Shown: piece after piece, positions 1 to 6,548 of the stretch
Position numbering within the stretch: the first letter of the stretch is position 1
Layout: each line of letters begins with the position of its first letter
Origin: Saprospiraceae bacterium
GTDB lineage: Bacteria; Bacteroidota; Bacteroidia; Chitinophagales; Saprospiraceae
Assembly (NCBI GenBank): GCA_020849825.1
Contig: JADZFP010000533.1
Coordinates: 1 to 10,357, forward strand
Length of the DNA: 10,357 bases
Direction: 5' to 3'
Program-made: the position numbers and the translations under genes
Notes under the pieces: model-generated
Told to the model about the DNA's origin: nothing
Database searches by the model: none
Seen by the model: only the letters and a program-made list of their open reading frames with translations

Positions 1-1
1 C

Positions 2-247
2 GGTGGCGGGCATGAGGAGATTCTTTCCCTGGGCAATGGCCCAGACGACTCGTACAAACGCTTTGATTGTGGTATGAATATCGAGGCAGGGCTTGTTAAG
101 GGGCAGTTTCGGGTTGGTGTGGGTTATGTGATCGGATTGATCAATATCTTTAATGAAGACATTTACGCTACGGATGCAAGAGCACAGCATGGCTGCGTCA
201 GCTTTAATTTAACATTTATACCAAGGTGTAAGCAAAAATCAACCTGA
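2..247 (+). CDS. Outer-membrane beta-barrel protein (PorT/OMP_b-brl type), C-terminal fragment
   Basis: The frame is open from the window edge to a TGA, giving the last 81 residues of a protein that begins upstream. The fragment shows alternating polar and hydrophobic strands rich in Gly and aromatics: a strand around YKRFDCGMNIEAG, a turn, then FRVGVGYVIGLINIF, a loop and a final strand VSFNLTF. This 'D.G...G.G....G..YG..NI' pattern is what I know from the last strands of small Bacteroidota porin-family barrels (outer membrane beta-barrel domain, PorT-like). Such proteins sit in the outer membrane and usually have no assigned substrate. One oddity is the basic tail IPRCKQKST after the last strand, where most barrels end on an aromatic residue. 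The family call is by eye from a short fragment, so the exact subfamily is uncertain. Confidence 0.62.
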   Translation, partial: GGGHEEILSLGNGPDDSYKRFDCGMNIEAGLVKGQFRVGVGYVIGLINIFNEDIYATDARAQHGCVSFNLTFIPRCKQKST

Positions 248-281
248 ATTAAAGACGTCCGGAAACAATTGACAAATCGTC

Positions 282-289
282 TATCTTCG
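282..289 (+). promoter_or_regulatory. Candidate Bacteroidota -7 element for the biotin carrier gene
   Basis: TATCTTCG matches the Bacteroidota -7 consensus TAnnTTTG at all but one position and ends 19 nt before the GTG start. I see no TTG or TTTG at the usual 19-21 nt upstream; the TTG at 269-271 is only 10 nt away. This is a half-supported promoter that rests on the -7 match and its position. Confidence 0.4.
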
Positions 290-308
290 CCGGCAAAACT
301 ATTTACCC

Positions 309-803
309 GTGGGCAAAAACGATCCTTTCCAGCTTATCGTCAACAACGGCCAGTACGAATTCAACATCACTCCGGAAGATGCGGCCGCTCTCGACGTCGT
401 GCATGAGCACGACGGTATCCATCATCTCCTGGCCAATGGCCGCGCGCACCGCGCCGAGCTGATCGAAGCCGATTATTTTGCCCATACCTACACGATCAAA
501 GTCGACGGGACCAAATACACCATACACATCAGCGATCAGTACGAGCGCCTGATCAAACAACTGGGCCTGACGGTGGGGGGCTCTCAAAAGCAAAACACTG
601 TAAAGGCGCCCATGCCCGGGCTGGTACTCAACGTCATGGTGAGCCCCGGCCAGGCAGTGCACAAAGGCGACACCTTGCTCATTCTGGAAGCCATGAAGAT
701 GGAGAACGTCATCAAAGCCGTCGGCGACGGCGTGGTAAAATCAGTGGCGGTAGAAAAAGGCATGGCCGTTGAAAAGGGCCATTTGCTGCTGGAAATGGAG
801 TAG
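309..803 (+). CDS. Biotin carboxyl carrier protein-type subunit (biotinyl domain)
   Basis: The product is 164 residues. The C-terminal half (about residues 95-164) is a biotinyl-attachment domain: it opens with VKAPMPGLV, carries EAMKMEN with the expected biotin-accepting Lys130, and closes with the repeated hairpin VEKGMAVEKGHLLLEME. The Lys lies 34 residues from the C terminus, as is usual for this fold. Residues 1-90 form a beta-rich region (QYEFNI, YTIKVDGTKYTIHI) of the kind found in carrier subunits of Bacteroidota acyl-CoA (acetyl- or propionyl-CoA) carboxylases. The protein would be biotinylated by a biotin ligase and shuttle carboxyl groups between biotin carboxylase and carboxyltransferase partners in the cytoplasm. 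No partner gene is in the window, so the substrate is unknown. The start is GTG: no in-frame ATG lies near it, and the candidate promoter just upstream fits. Only 5 nt separate its stop from that of the convergent cyclase gene. Confidence 0.88.
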   Translation: MGKNDPFQLIVNNGQYEFNITPEDAAALDVVHEHDGIHHLLANGRAHRAELIEADYFAHTYTIKVDGTKYTIHISDQYERLIKQLGLTVGGSQKQNTVKAPMPGLVLNVMVSPGQAVHKGDTLLILEAMKMENVIKAVGDGVVKSVAVEKGMAVEKGHLLLEME

Positions 804-808
804 GGCGC

Positions 809-2437
809 TCAGAATTGTTTCAGTCCGGTCACGTAGTACATATCCATTGCGGCCTTGTTTTTGGCGGCGATTTTGCCGCGATACTGCCATTCGAACTCGT
901 ATTTGGCCAGCCAGTGCGTGTCTTCGCTGACATTGACGCGGCCGGGTTCGCAGGATTCTTCCATACGGGCGGCGATATTGACCGTGTCGCCCCAGATGTC
1001 GTAAGCGAATTTCTTTTTTCCCACCACACCTGCCACGACGGGTCCGGTATGAATGCCGACCCGCGCTTCGAAGTACGCCAGGCCAAGGCCCTGGCGTTCG
1101 GCTTTGTGATGGAGCAGGAAATCCTGAATTTCCAGCGCGGCCTTTACCATGTCGGAGGGGCTGGCATTCAGGTCGGAAAGGCCGCTGGCGCAGATGTAGG
1201 CATCGCCCACGGTTTTGATTTTTTCGATGCGATACTGGCCGATGATGTGGTCGAAATTGGAGAAGCAGTAATCGAGTTCTTCCACCAGGTTTTCGGGCGC
1301 GAGTTTTTCGGCTACGCCGGTGAATCCGGTGAAATCGATAAACATGACGGTGGCTTGTTCGTATTGTCGGGCCGCCACCTTGTTTTTGGTTTTTAATTCC
1401 TGGGCAATAGCAGGTGGGAGAATGTTGAGCAGGAGGCTGTCGCTTTTTTTCCGTTCGTCGTCGATGATCTTGTTTTTTTCGGCCAGGTCGTCGGCGGTTC
1501 GGCGTTTGGAGCGGTAGCGGAAGTAAAAAGCGCCGGCCAGTATGAGTACCACGACGACGATCATGGCCAGGATGTTGCGCAGGTTTTCGTTGATTTTTTG
1601 CGCCAATTGTACCTCTGCGTAGAGCCGTTTTTGTTCCTGGAGTTCGCGTTCCTGTTGCACCCGTACGATCGAATCGGCCATCTGTTCTTTGGTGAGGTTG
1701 TCGAGCAGGCGTGATTTGATCCGGGTCATGGAGTCGGACCGCATTTTTTCCTGCGAGATCTGGGTGATGGCCTGGTCGCGTTTGTTGATTTCCTCCAGGT
1801 TCTTTTCCTGTACTTCGCGCAGCTGGTTTTGATAAACGGATTCGAGGTTTTGGCTTTGGCCCGATGTTTTTTCCAGTTGAGAGATCAGGTTGGCGTTTTG
1901 TGATTCGAGGGCTTGTACCCTGGCTTCGAGCAGACGGGTTTCGGCGGTGCTTGATCCGGTGCGGTTGCCGCCGGCGCCGTTGTTTTTGAGGTAAGCGACG
2001 GTTTCGCGGCTCCATTTGAGGGCTTCGCGCAGGTCGTTTTGTTTGACGGCGATTTCCTCCAGGCGTTGCATGGAGTTGAGGGCCACGTCGCGGAGGCCGT
2101 AGTTGCGGGCGGTGTTCCAGGCCTGGTTGAAGCGGCCGGCGGCGGCGGTATAGTCGCGGCGGCGAAAGTGGGCCTCGCCAGCCAGGTAGATAGCGTCGGC
2201 TTCGCGGCGTTTTTCGCCCAGTTCGGATGCCAGCAGGCTGGCGCGGTGGGCATAATCGGCGGCCTGTGCAGGGTTGGAACTAAGCAGTTTTTCGGCGATC
2301 TTATAGGACAGGTTCATTTTTTCGCTCTTAGAGGTAGAGCGATTGAGGCGGCCTTGCAGCTCGCCGACGGATTGTGCGAGCAAGGCCTGGGCCCCGAAAA
2401 AGAACATAAGAAAAAGTAAGCCGTGCTGAAATTTCAT
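809..2437 (-). CDS. Membrane-bound class III adenylate cyclase with N-terminal TPR-like and coiled-coil region
   Basis: The product is 542 residues. An open frame runs 44 codons further upstream, but the ATG at 2437 is chosen because it begins a clear signal peptide (residues 1-22, MKFQHGLLFLMFFFGAQALL then AQ). Residues about 35-150 are helical TPR-like repeats (YAHRASLLASELGEK, AIYLAGEAHFRRRDYTAAAG). Residues about 165-288 are a long charged coiled coil. A membrane span lies at about 289-306 (ILAMIVVVVLILAGAFYF). The C-terminal 180 residues are a class III nucleotide cyclase domain: metal-binding Asp368 in FIDFTGFT and Asp412 in GDAY, substrate-selecting Lys408 (EKIKTVGDAY) and Asp480 (YDIWGDTVN), and transition-state Asn487 and Arg491 (NIAARM). 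The Lys/Asp pair is the ATP-type combination; guanylate cyclases have Glu/Cys. It therefore most likely makes cAMP from ATP in the cytoplasm in response to something sensed outside. I found no convincing promoter on this strand. Confidence 0.92.
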   Translation of the reverse strand: MKFQHGLLFLMFFFGAQALLAQSVGELQGRLNRSTSKSEKMNLSYKIAEKLLSSNPAQAADYAHRASLLASELGEKRREADAIYLAGEAHFRRRDYTAAAGRFNQAWNTARNYGLRDVALNSMQRLEEIAVKQNDLREALKWSRETVAYLKNNGAGGNRTGSSTAETRLLEARVQALESQNANLISQLEKTSGQSQNLESVYQNQLREVQEKNLEEINKRDQAITQISQEKMRSDSMTRIKSRLLDNLTKEQMADSIVRVQQERELQEQKRLYAEVQLAQKINENLRNILAMIVVVVLILAGAFYFRYRSKRRTADDLAEKNKIIDDERKKSDSLLLNILPPAIAQELKTKNKVAARQYEQATVMFIDFTGFTGVAEKLAPENLVEELDYCFSNFDHIIGQYRIEKIKTVGDAYICASGLSDLNASPSDMVKAALEIQDFLLHHKAERQGLGLAYFEARVGIHTGPVVAGVVGKKKFAYDIWGDTVNIAARMEESCEPGRVNVSEDTHWLAKYEFEWQYRGKIAAKNKAAMDMYYVTGLKQF

Positions 2438-2475
2438 ACCAAAGCGGGTTTGGGCGCGGAGTAAAGGAATAAATT

Positions 2476-2493
2476 TTTTCGCCGCAGCGAAAA
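2476..2493. repeat. Perfect 7-bp inverted repeat upstream of the cyclase gene
   Basis: TTTTCGC and GCGAAAA are exact reverse complements separated by CGCA. The repeat lies in the 216-nt gap between the divergent cyclase and DUF1015 genes, about 40 nt upstream of the cyclase ATG. No T run follows the stem on either strand, so it is not a typical terminator. It could be a leader hairpin or an operator for the cyclase gene, or chance. The rest of the gap holds only the DUF1015 promoter that I can recognise. Confidence 0.3.
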
Positions 2494-2578
2494 CCAATAA
2501 ATGCCCGAAATGAAAAAATATTGGATCAGGGGGCTGCTCAAAGGTCTGTTTTTGTTGCAGAACTCCCAACCCGGCAAA

Positions 2579-2600
2579 GGGCTCATTTTTGAAAAAGCCC
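2579..2600. repeat. Imperfect inverted repeat overlapping the -33 box of the DUF1015 promoter
   Basis: GGGCT pairs with AGCCC and TTTT pairs with AAAA around a two-base centre, with a two-base CA bulge on the left arm. The -33 TTTG (2588-2591) sits in the middle of the symmetry. A protein bound here would compete with RNA polymerase, so an operator is possible, but the A/T tracts make a chance origin easy. Confidence 0.3.
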
Positions 2601-2619
2601 GCCGAAGCCCCTACTTTTG
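2588..2619 (+). promoter_or_regulatory. Bacteroidota-type promoter for the DUF1015 gene (TTTG-N20-TACTTTTG)
   Basis: TTTG at 2588-2591 and TACTTTTG at 2612-2619 are separated by exactly 20 nt, within the known Bacteroidota spacing (TTTG, 19-21 nt, TAnnTTTG). The -7 box matches the consensus fully. Transcription would begin near 2625, leaving a leader of roughly 28 nt before the ATG at 2654. The promoter lies inside an in-frame upstream extension of the gene, which argues that the extension is not translated. Confidence 0.72.
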
Positions 2620-2653
2620 CAAGCCTTTCGGCCTCTCTCTACGAACATCCTCC

Positions 2654-3775
2654 ATGCGCATCAAACCTTTCCAGGCACTTTACCCGAACTTCGATTTTAT
2701 CGCCTCGCCCGATTCCTTTTGTGCCAATGCGAAAGAGCGCTACCGTGAATTTCAAAAAAGCGGCTTTTTTGAAAAAATGCCGGAAGATGCCATGTTCGTT
2801 TACGAAATCGAATCCGAGGGGCGGCGCCACCTGGGACTGATTGCTCAGAACGACGTACAGGATTTTTTCGAGGGCCGGATCATCAAACATGAAAACACGC
2901 TGCGCGAAAAAGAACAGCAACAGATGCAAATGTTTCTGCGCTGGCATGCCGTTCTGAAGCCCGTACTGCTCACTTTTTCACCGGTAGTGGAAATCAATGC
3001 CTGGCTGCAAACCTATGCCGCCGGCCGCGAACCGATGTTTGTAACCCGGTTCGAGCGCGACGGTCAAACCCACCGCGTATGGCCCGTCACCGACGTCGCT
3101 GATATTGCCCTGGCACAGAGGCTTTTTGAAAAGCACATCTCCCGAACCTATATTGCCGACGGGCACCACCGGACCACCACCGTGGCGCTGCTGCACGAGC
3201 GTCTGCGTGATAAAAACCCGGTGTTCGATTTCGACAACCTGTTCTGCGCCTATTTCCCCAGCGACCAGCTCGATATCCTCGACTTCAACCGCGTGGTGGA
3301 ACTTCCCGTCGGGATGGGAGCCATTCCGCTTATCGTCCGGCTGAGCAAGGTGGCCGAACTGGAAATCCTGGGCGAAGCGCGCAAGCCGGTCGAAAAGCAC
3401 GAACTGGTGTTTTTTCTGCAGGGAGAATGGTACAGCCTCCGCTGGAAAGCCAATGTGTTGCAGGCTTTGGAGCATCAACACGTCACGCTGGATGCCAACC
3501 TATTGAACGAACTGGTGCTGCGCGATATTCTCGGCATCACTGATGTGCGTACCGACGCCCGAATCAGTTATGTCGAAGGCGCCAGGGGGCTCGACGGCAT
3601 CCGAAGGGCCGTGGGCGACCGACCCGACCGGGTCGGATTTTTGCTGTATCCCGTTAGCTTCGACGACATGATGCAGATGGCGGATGCCGGTGAAACCCTG
3701 CCCCCGAAGAGCACCTATTTCGAGCCGCGTATGAAAAGCGGAATGTTGGTTAAAATCTTGAAACGCGACGACTGA
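2654..3775 (+). CDS. DUF1015 family protein
   Basis: The product is 373 residues. The frame is open upstream to 2501, but the ATG at 2654 is preferred: it gives the family's usual N terminus (MRIKPFQAL) and a consensus promoter lies just before it. The hallmark is the conserved DGHHR motif at residues 169-173 (YIADGHHRTTTVALLHERL), followed by a segment ending in a long loop and the C-terminal motif LPPKSTYFEPRMKSGML, where PPKST.F.PK is typical of the family. The function of DUF1015 (COG4198) is not established, although it is widely conserved in bacteria. The 373 residues are shorter than the roughly 400-plus I associate with many members, with the N-terminal part apparently abbreviated. 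No membrane segment or signal peptide is visible, so it is probably cytoplasmic. The -33 box of the next gene's promoter lies in its last codons. No SerA/SerC gene, a neighbour I recall from some Bacteroidota, is present here. Confidence 0.88.
   Translation: MRIKPFQALYPNFDFIASPDSFCANAKERYREFQKSGFFEKMPEDAMFVYEIESEGRRHLGLIAQNDVQDFFEGRIIKHENTLREKEQQQMQMFLRWHAVLKPVLLTFSPVVEINAWLQTYAAGREPMFVTRFERDGQTHRVWPVTDVADIALAQRLFEKHISRTYIADGHHRTTTVALLHERLRDKNPVFDFDNLFCAYFPSDQLDILDFNRVVELPVGMGAIPLIVRLSKVAELEILGEARKPVEKHELVFFLQGEWYSLRWKANVLQALEHQHVTLDANLLNELVLRDILGITDVRTDARISYVEGARGLDGIRRAVGDRPDRVGFLLYPVSFDDMMQMADAGETLPPKSTYFEPRMKSGMLVKILKRDD
2750..2774. repeat. Perfect 11-bp inverted repeat inside the DUF1015 gene
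   Basis: TTTCAAAAAAG and CTTTTTTGAAA are exact reverse complements separated by CGG, about 100 nt after the start codon. The segment encodes FQKSGFFEK. In mRNA it would form an A/U-rich hairpin closed by G-C pairs next to the loop. It is long for chance, but the arms are nearly homopolymeric Lys and Phe codons, so low complexity may explain it. Confidence 0.45.
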
Positions 3776-3788
3776 GGACTTACCTTTG
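3758..3788 (+). promoter_or_regulatory. Bacteroidota-type promoter for the S8 protease gene (TTG-N20-TACCTTTG)
   Basis: TTG at 3758-3760 is followed after 20 nt by TACCTTTG at 3781-3788, a full match to TAnnTTTG at the expected spacing. The -33 part lies within the last codons of the DUF1015 gene. Transcription would start near 3794, leaving a leader of about 35 nt before the ATG at 3831. The protease gene can therefore be expressed independently of the gene before it. The upstream TTG codon at 3786 is inside the -7 box and is an unlikely start. Confidence 0.72.
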
Positions 3789-3830
3789 TTTTCAAGTTCT
3801 CCTATTTTTCTTCCTACTGCTTATCCCAAA

Positions 3831-5858
3831 ATGACAAAAAAACTCAATAAAATCAGCCTCAACTACGGCGGGATAAAAATCAGCCTGTCCAAAAGCAAAA
3901 CCGATGCCGCCGTCCAGTACCTCCCCGGTACGAAAAAAACAACCGGAAAAAAAGCCAATCGCGATGCCGTAGCGGCGCCTCCCATCGAAGGGTTTGAAGT
4001 GGTGCGCAGCAAGCGCGGGATCGATCAAAAACTCGACCAGTTGCGTGCCCGGCCCGATGTGGCCGTTGGTACCCACGTTTGGAATTTTGACGGGGAAGAC
4101 GACACACCTTTTGTGCCTACGGGCAATCTCTACGTCGAATTTGATCCGAAGGCAAGCGCCGAAAAACAACGCGAGATTCTCGAAACTTTGCACCTCAATA
4201 TCAAGGAAATTGTCGGCACCGGCGCTTACCGGGTGAGTGTGACGCCCGCCTCGCCCAATCCCATGCGTTGTGCCATGGATTTGCAAAAGAACAAACTGGT
4301 GCGGGTTGCCGAGCCCGAGCTGGCCACCCTGCCGGCGCCCCGGGCATTCATTCAGCCGAGCGGACAGTTCGTCTCCACGCAATGGCACCTTGAAAACACC
4401 GGACAATCTATTCCGGCGATCGACGTGCCCAACTCCGTGTACGCGGCATCCCATTTCAAGGCCGGGGCCGATGCCAAGGTGAGGGCAGCCTGGAATCACC
4501 TCCAGTCGCTGGGCTCGTCCAACATCCGGATCGCCGTGATCGATACCGGTTTTGCCCTCGATCATCCGCAGTTGCGCGGCGACGGCACCAAAATCCGCAA
4601 TCCATTCAACGCCGCGACCCGTACGGCCGACGTATCGCCCTACGTTATGTTGTCCGACGGCACTTTTCAGGTGTACAGCCACGGTACTTCCTGTGCAGCC
4701 GTGGCCGCCGGCGCGCTCGACAATCAGGGGGTGCTGGGCGCCGCGCCCCTGTCGCGTATTATCCCGATCAAACTCGACGTTTTGAGCGACGAAGCGATCC
4801 GCAACGCATTCGAACATGCCGCGCTCAACGGAGCCGACGTCATCAGCTGCAGCCTGGGTTATCCCAAGCCGGTGCCTTTGTCGACCTATATCACCAATTA
4901 TATTCGCCAGGTAGCCACCAACGGCCGCGGCGGCAAAGGCTTGCCCATTTTTTTTGCCGCCGGCAACGCCAACCCGGCTTCCAACAACCAGCCGCGGCCA
5001 ATCAGCGATTTCGCGGCCCATCCCAGCGTAATTTGCATCACGGCTTCCAATAGCCTCGACCAACGCTCCGACTACTCTTTCTACGGCGACAATACCCACA
5101 ACTGCGCCCCCACCAACGGCAATGCCGGCGTGGGCATCACCACGGCTACTGTCGATCTCGATACCCGCGGGCAATCGCTGGTACTGACCTATACCAGCGG
5201 TTTTGGCGGCACTTCCAGCGCCACGCCCCTCGCCGCAGGCGTCTGCGCCCTGATGTTGAGCGCCAACCCAAATCTTACGCTCGAGGATATTCGACGCATC
5301 CTGCGCCAGTCGGCCGATAAAATCGGCAGCGGCTACGACAGCAACGGGCATTCACCGTACTACGGGTTCGGGCGTATCAACGCCCTGCGCGCCGTACAGG
5401 CCGCAAATGCGATGAAAACCGGCGGCATGAGCGGCACAAGTACAGGAGCTGGCAGCGGGGCAGGTTCGGCGGCGCTTAGGGGCAGGGTCGTGTCGAAATT
5501 TCTCAATGTCCGTTCGGGACCAGGCACCACCTTTGCCAAGGTTGCCGAGTTGAAACAGGGCGACCTGGTCAATCTGCTGGAAAAAGTAAGCACGTTCTGG
5601 CGCATCGGCGCCGGGCAGTTTGTGAGCGCCGATTTTGTGCAAATACTCCAGTCGGCTCCTGCTGCACCGGTATCCACGCCAAAGGGGCGGGTCAACAACT
5701 CGTTTCTGAATGTGCGCTCGGGCCCGGGCGTCAATTTTCCCAAGGTCGGCGAACTCAAAATGGGCGACGTAGTGCCGGTACTCGAAACCACGACCGACGG
5801 CTGGATGCGGATAGGCGACGGGAAATGGGTGCTGGGGAAATTTGTGCAGATGGTGTGA
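3831..5858 (+). CDS. Subtilisin-like serine protease (peptidase S8) with two C-terminal SH3 domains
   Basis: The product is 675 residues. Residues about 95-165 resemble the N-terminal prodomain seen in fervidolysin-like S8 proteases (NLYVEFDPKASAEKQREI, then a beta strand GAYRVSVTP). The catalytic domain spans about 200-525 with a complete triad: Asp238 (AVIDTGF), His284 (SHGTSCAAVAAG) and Ser462 (GGTSSATPLAAG). Asn379 of the oxyanion hole is in FFAAGNANP. A flexible Gly/Ser/Ala linker (about 530-547) leads to two tandem bacterial SH3 (SH3_3-type) domains, about 553-605 and 620-675, each opening with FLNVRSGPG. No signal peptide, membrane span or type IX secretion tail is visible from this start, which is odd for a protease with SH3 domains, a module often linked to envelope binding. 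The ATG at 3831 is chosen over a TTG at 3786 that overlaps the promoter; the extra residues would not make a signal peptide either. The substrate is unknown. Confidence 0.9.
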   Translation: MTKKLNKISLNYGGIKISLSKSKTDAAVQYLPGTKKTTGKKANRDAVAAPPIEGFEVVRSKRGIDQKLDQLRARPDVAVGTHVWNFDGEDDTPFVPTGNLYVEFDPKASAEKQREILETLHLNIKEIVGTGAYRVSVTPASPNPMRCAMDLQKNKLVRVAEPELATLPAPRAFIQPSGQFVSTQWHLENTGQSIPAIDVPNSVYAASHFKAGADAKVRAAWNHLQSLGSSNIRIAVIDTGFALDHPQLRGDGTKIRNPFNAATRTADVSPYVMLSDGTFQVYSHGTSCAAVAAGALDNQGVLGAAPLSRIIPIKLDVLSDEAIRNAFEHAALNGADVISCSLGYPKPVPLSTYITNYIRQVATNGRGGKGLPIFFAAGNANPASNNQPRPISDFAAHPSVICITASNSLDQRSDYSFYGDNTHNCAPTNGNAGVGITTATVDLDTRGQSLVLTYTSGFGGTSSATPLAAGVCALMLSANPNLTLEDIRRILRQSADKIGSGYDSNGHSPYYGFGRINALRAVQAANAMKTGGMSGTSTGAGSGAGSAALRGRVVSKFLNVRSGPGTTFAKVAELKQGDLVNLLEKVSTFWRIGAGQFVSADFVQILQSAPAAPVSTPKGRVNNSFLNVRSGPGVNFPKVGELKMGDVVPVLETTTDGWMRIGDGKWVLGKFVQMV

Positions 5859-5887
5859 GTGGGGCCGCAGTGTGTGGCAGATACTTT

Positions 5888-6298
5888 CTAGACCGATCTC
5901 ATAATATTTTCAAATTCCTCCAGGGTCACCACTTGCACTTTGGGAAATTCGATTTTCTTCAATGCTTGAAAATGCCGGTCATTTGAAAGCAAGTAATCAA
6001 CGTTTGCCGAAATAGCCAAGTCTGCGAATTTATTATCCTCCGGATCCTGTGGAACTAGCCATACCTATAAAATGGCTCGGTTAAAAGGACGGTTTTCGGC
6101 AGTTAGCAGAATACTAAGCACCAGATTTGCGGTAGTCGTGCTATAAAACCTGCTGATCACCTCTTCATATTCCATCAGTATCTCATTGGAAAGGCACCAG
6201 ATAAATCGTTCCTGACGGAATGCTATGTATAGCCAGTGTTCCGAATTGTTTTTGGGAATGGAAGCGATCAGGCAATTGGTATCGACAACAACTTTCAT
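5888..6298 (-). pseudogene. PIN-domain toxin (COG1569-like) interrupted by one in-frame amber stop
   Basis: Read from the ATG at 6298, the gene gives 77 residues of a PIN-domain nuclease: MKVVVDTNCLIASI with metal-binding Asp6, and NEILMEYEEVI with the conserved Glu near residue 43. Then TAG at 6065-6067 stops it. The same frame continues without further stops through VWLVPQDPEDNKFADLAI (Asp88/Asp93) and LLSNDRHF (Asp107) to a natural TAG at 5888-5890. All four acidic motifs of the fold are therefore present but split. Intact, the protein would be about 136 residues, normal for this toxin-antitoxin family of presumed ribonucleases. By family knowledge the stop falls where relatives usually have an aromatic residue before Trp, so TAT or TAC to TAG would explain it. 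The 77-residue fragment lacks two acidic motifs and should be inactive. A sequencing error is the main alternative. The start overlaps the upstream partner gene by 4 nt (ATGA). Confidence 0.85.
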
Positions 6299-6522
6299 TT
6301 AGTCCGCTGATCGTTTTGCAGTAACTCATCAAATTGTTTTCGTTGAATTCCTTTTTCCTGAATAACCTCTTCAACTTCTTTCTGAAGTTGTTGCTCATAA
6401 TAATTGAGCAATAATGAACGAACGCCTTTCACCTCTTCTTCGGTCATTGGGCGACTAAAAAGCCGCAACAGCATAAGTTGCACTTCGTTCAAGGGAGGAG
6501 ATACAGGGATGTTAGCTGACAT
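6295..6522 (-). CDS. Putative antitoxin of the PIN toxin module
   Basis: The product is 75 residues and almost entirely predicted helix (VQLMLLRLFSR, TEEEVKGVRSLLLNYYEQQ, then a Glu/Lys-rich stretch), with a charged C terminus ending QNDQRTK. I recall similar small proteins directly upstream of PIN-family toxins in Bacteroidota, but I cannot name a Pfam family and see no classical DNA-binding motif. The antitoxin role is inferred from context: it is the promoter-proximal gene, its TGA overlaps the toxin ATG by 4 nt, and the size is right. It probably binds the toxin through its C-terminal half. The gene is intact although its partner is broken. Local GC is visibly lower than in the flanking genes: 23 of 60 bases in 6301-6360 are G or C, against 38 of 60 in 7261-7320 of dnaX. 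This fits acquisition by transfer. Confidence 0.72.
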   Translation of the reverse strand: MSANIPVSPPLNEVQLMLLRLFSRPMTEEEVKGVRSLLLNYYEQQLQKEVEEVIQEKGIQRKQFDELLQNDQRTK

Positions 6523-6540
6523 GTGCCTACATTTTATTTA

Positions 6541-6548
6541 CAAAGATA
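6541..6548 (-). promoter_or_regulatory. -7 promoter element for the antitoxin-toxin pair
   Basis: On the minus strand this reads TATCTTTG, an exact TAnnTTTG match, ending 18 nt before the antitoxin ATG. No clear TTG is present 19-21 nt further upstream, so the -33 part is weak. It points away from the dnaX promoter, from which it is separated by about 80 nt. Confidence 0.55.

Noticed and set aside
804..808. A terminator between the biotin carrier and cyclase genes
   Set aside because: The gap between the two convergent stops is 5 nt and I see no hairpin with a T run on either strand across it.
741..2015. A 424-codon minus-strand frame overlapping the cyclase gene
   Set aside because: Arg/Pro-rich out-of-frame reading of the cyclase, whose own frame shows all catalytic residues.
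2539..2546. GACCTTTG on the minus strand as a promoter for the cyclase gene
   Set aside because: It lacks the essential TA of TAnnTTTG, has no -33 partner that I could see, and lies about 100 nt from the ATG.
4948..4955. T8 run in the S8 protease gene as a slippage site
   Set aside because: It lies in the middle of the catalytic domain, between the histidine and serine motifs, so slippage would only destroy the enzyme. A similar T8 in pyrD (8479-8486) is in the same position of having no useful product.
3792..5351. A 519-codon minus-strand open frame opposite the S8 protease
   Set aside because: Low-complexity Gly/Ala/Val/Arg composition without motifs, and it is antisense to a gene with a full catalytic triad.
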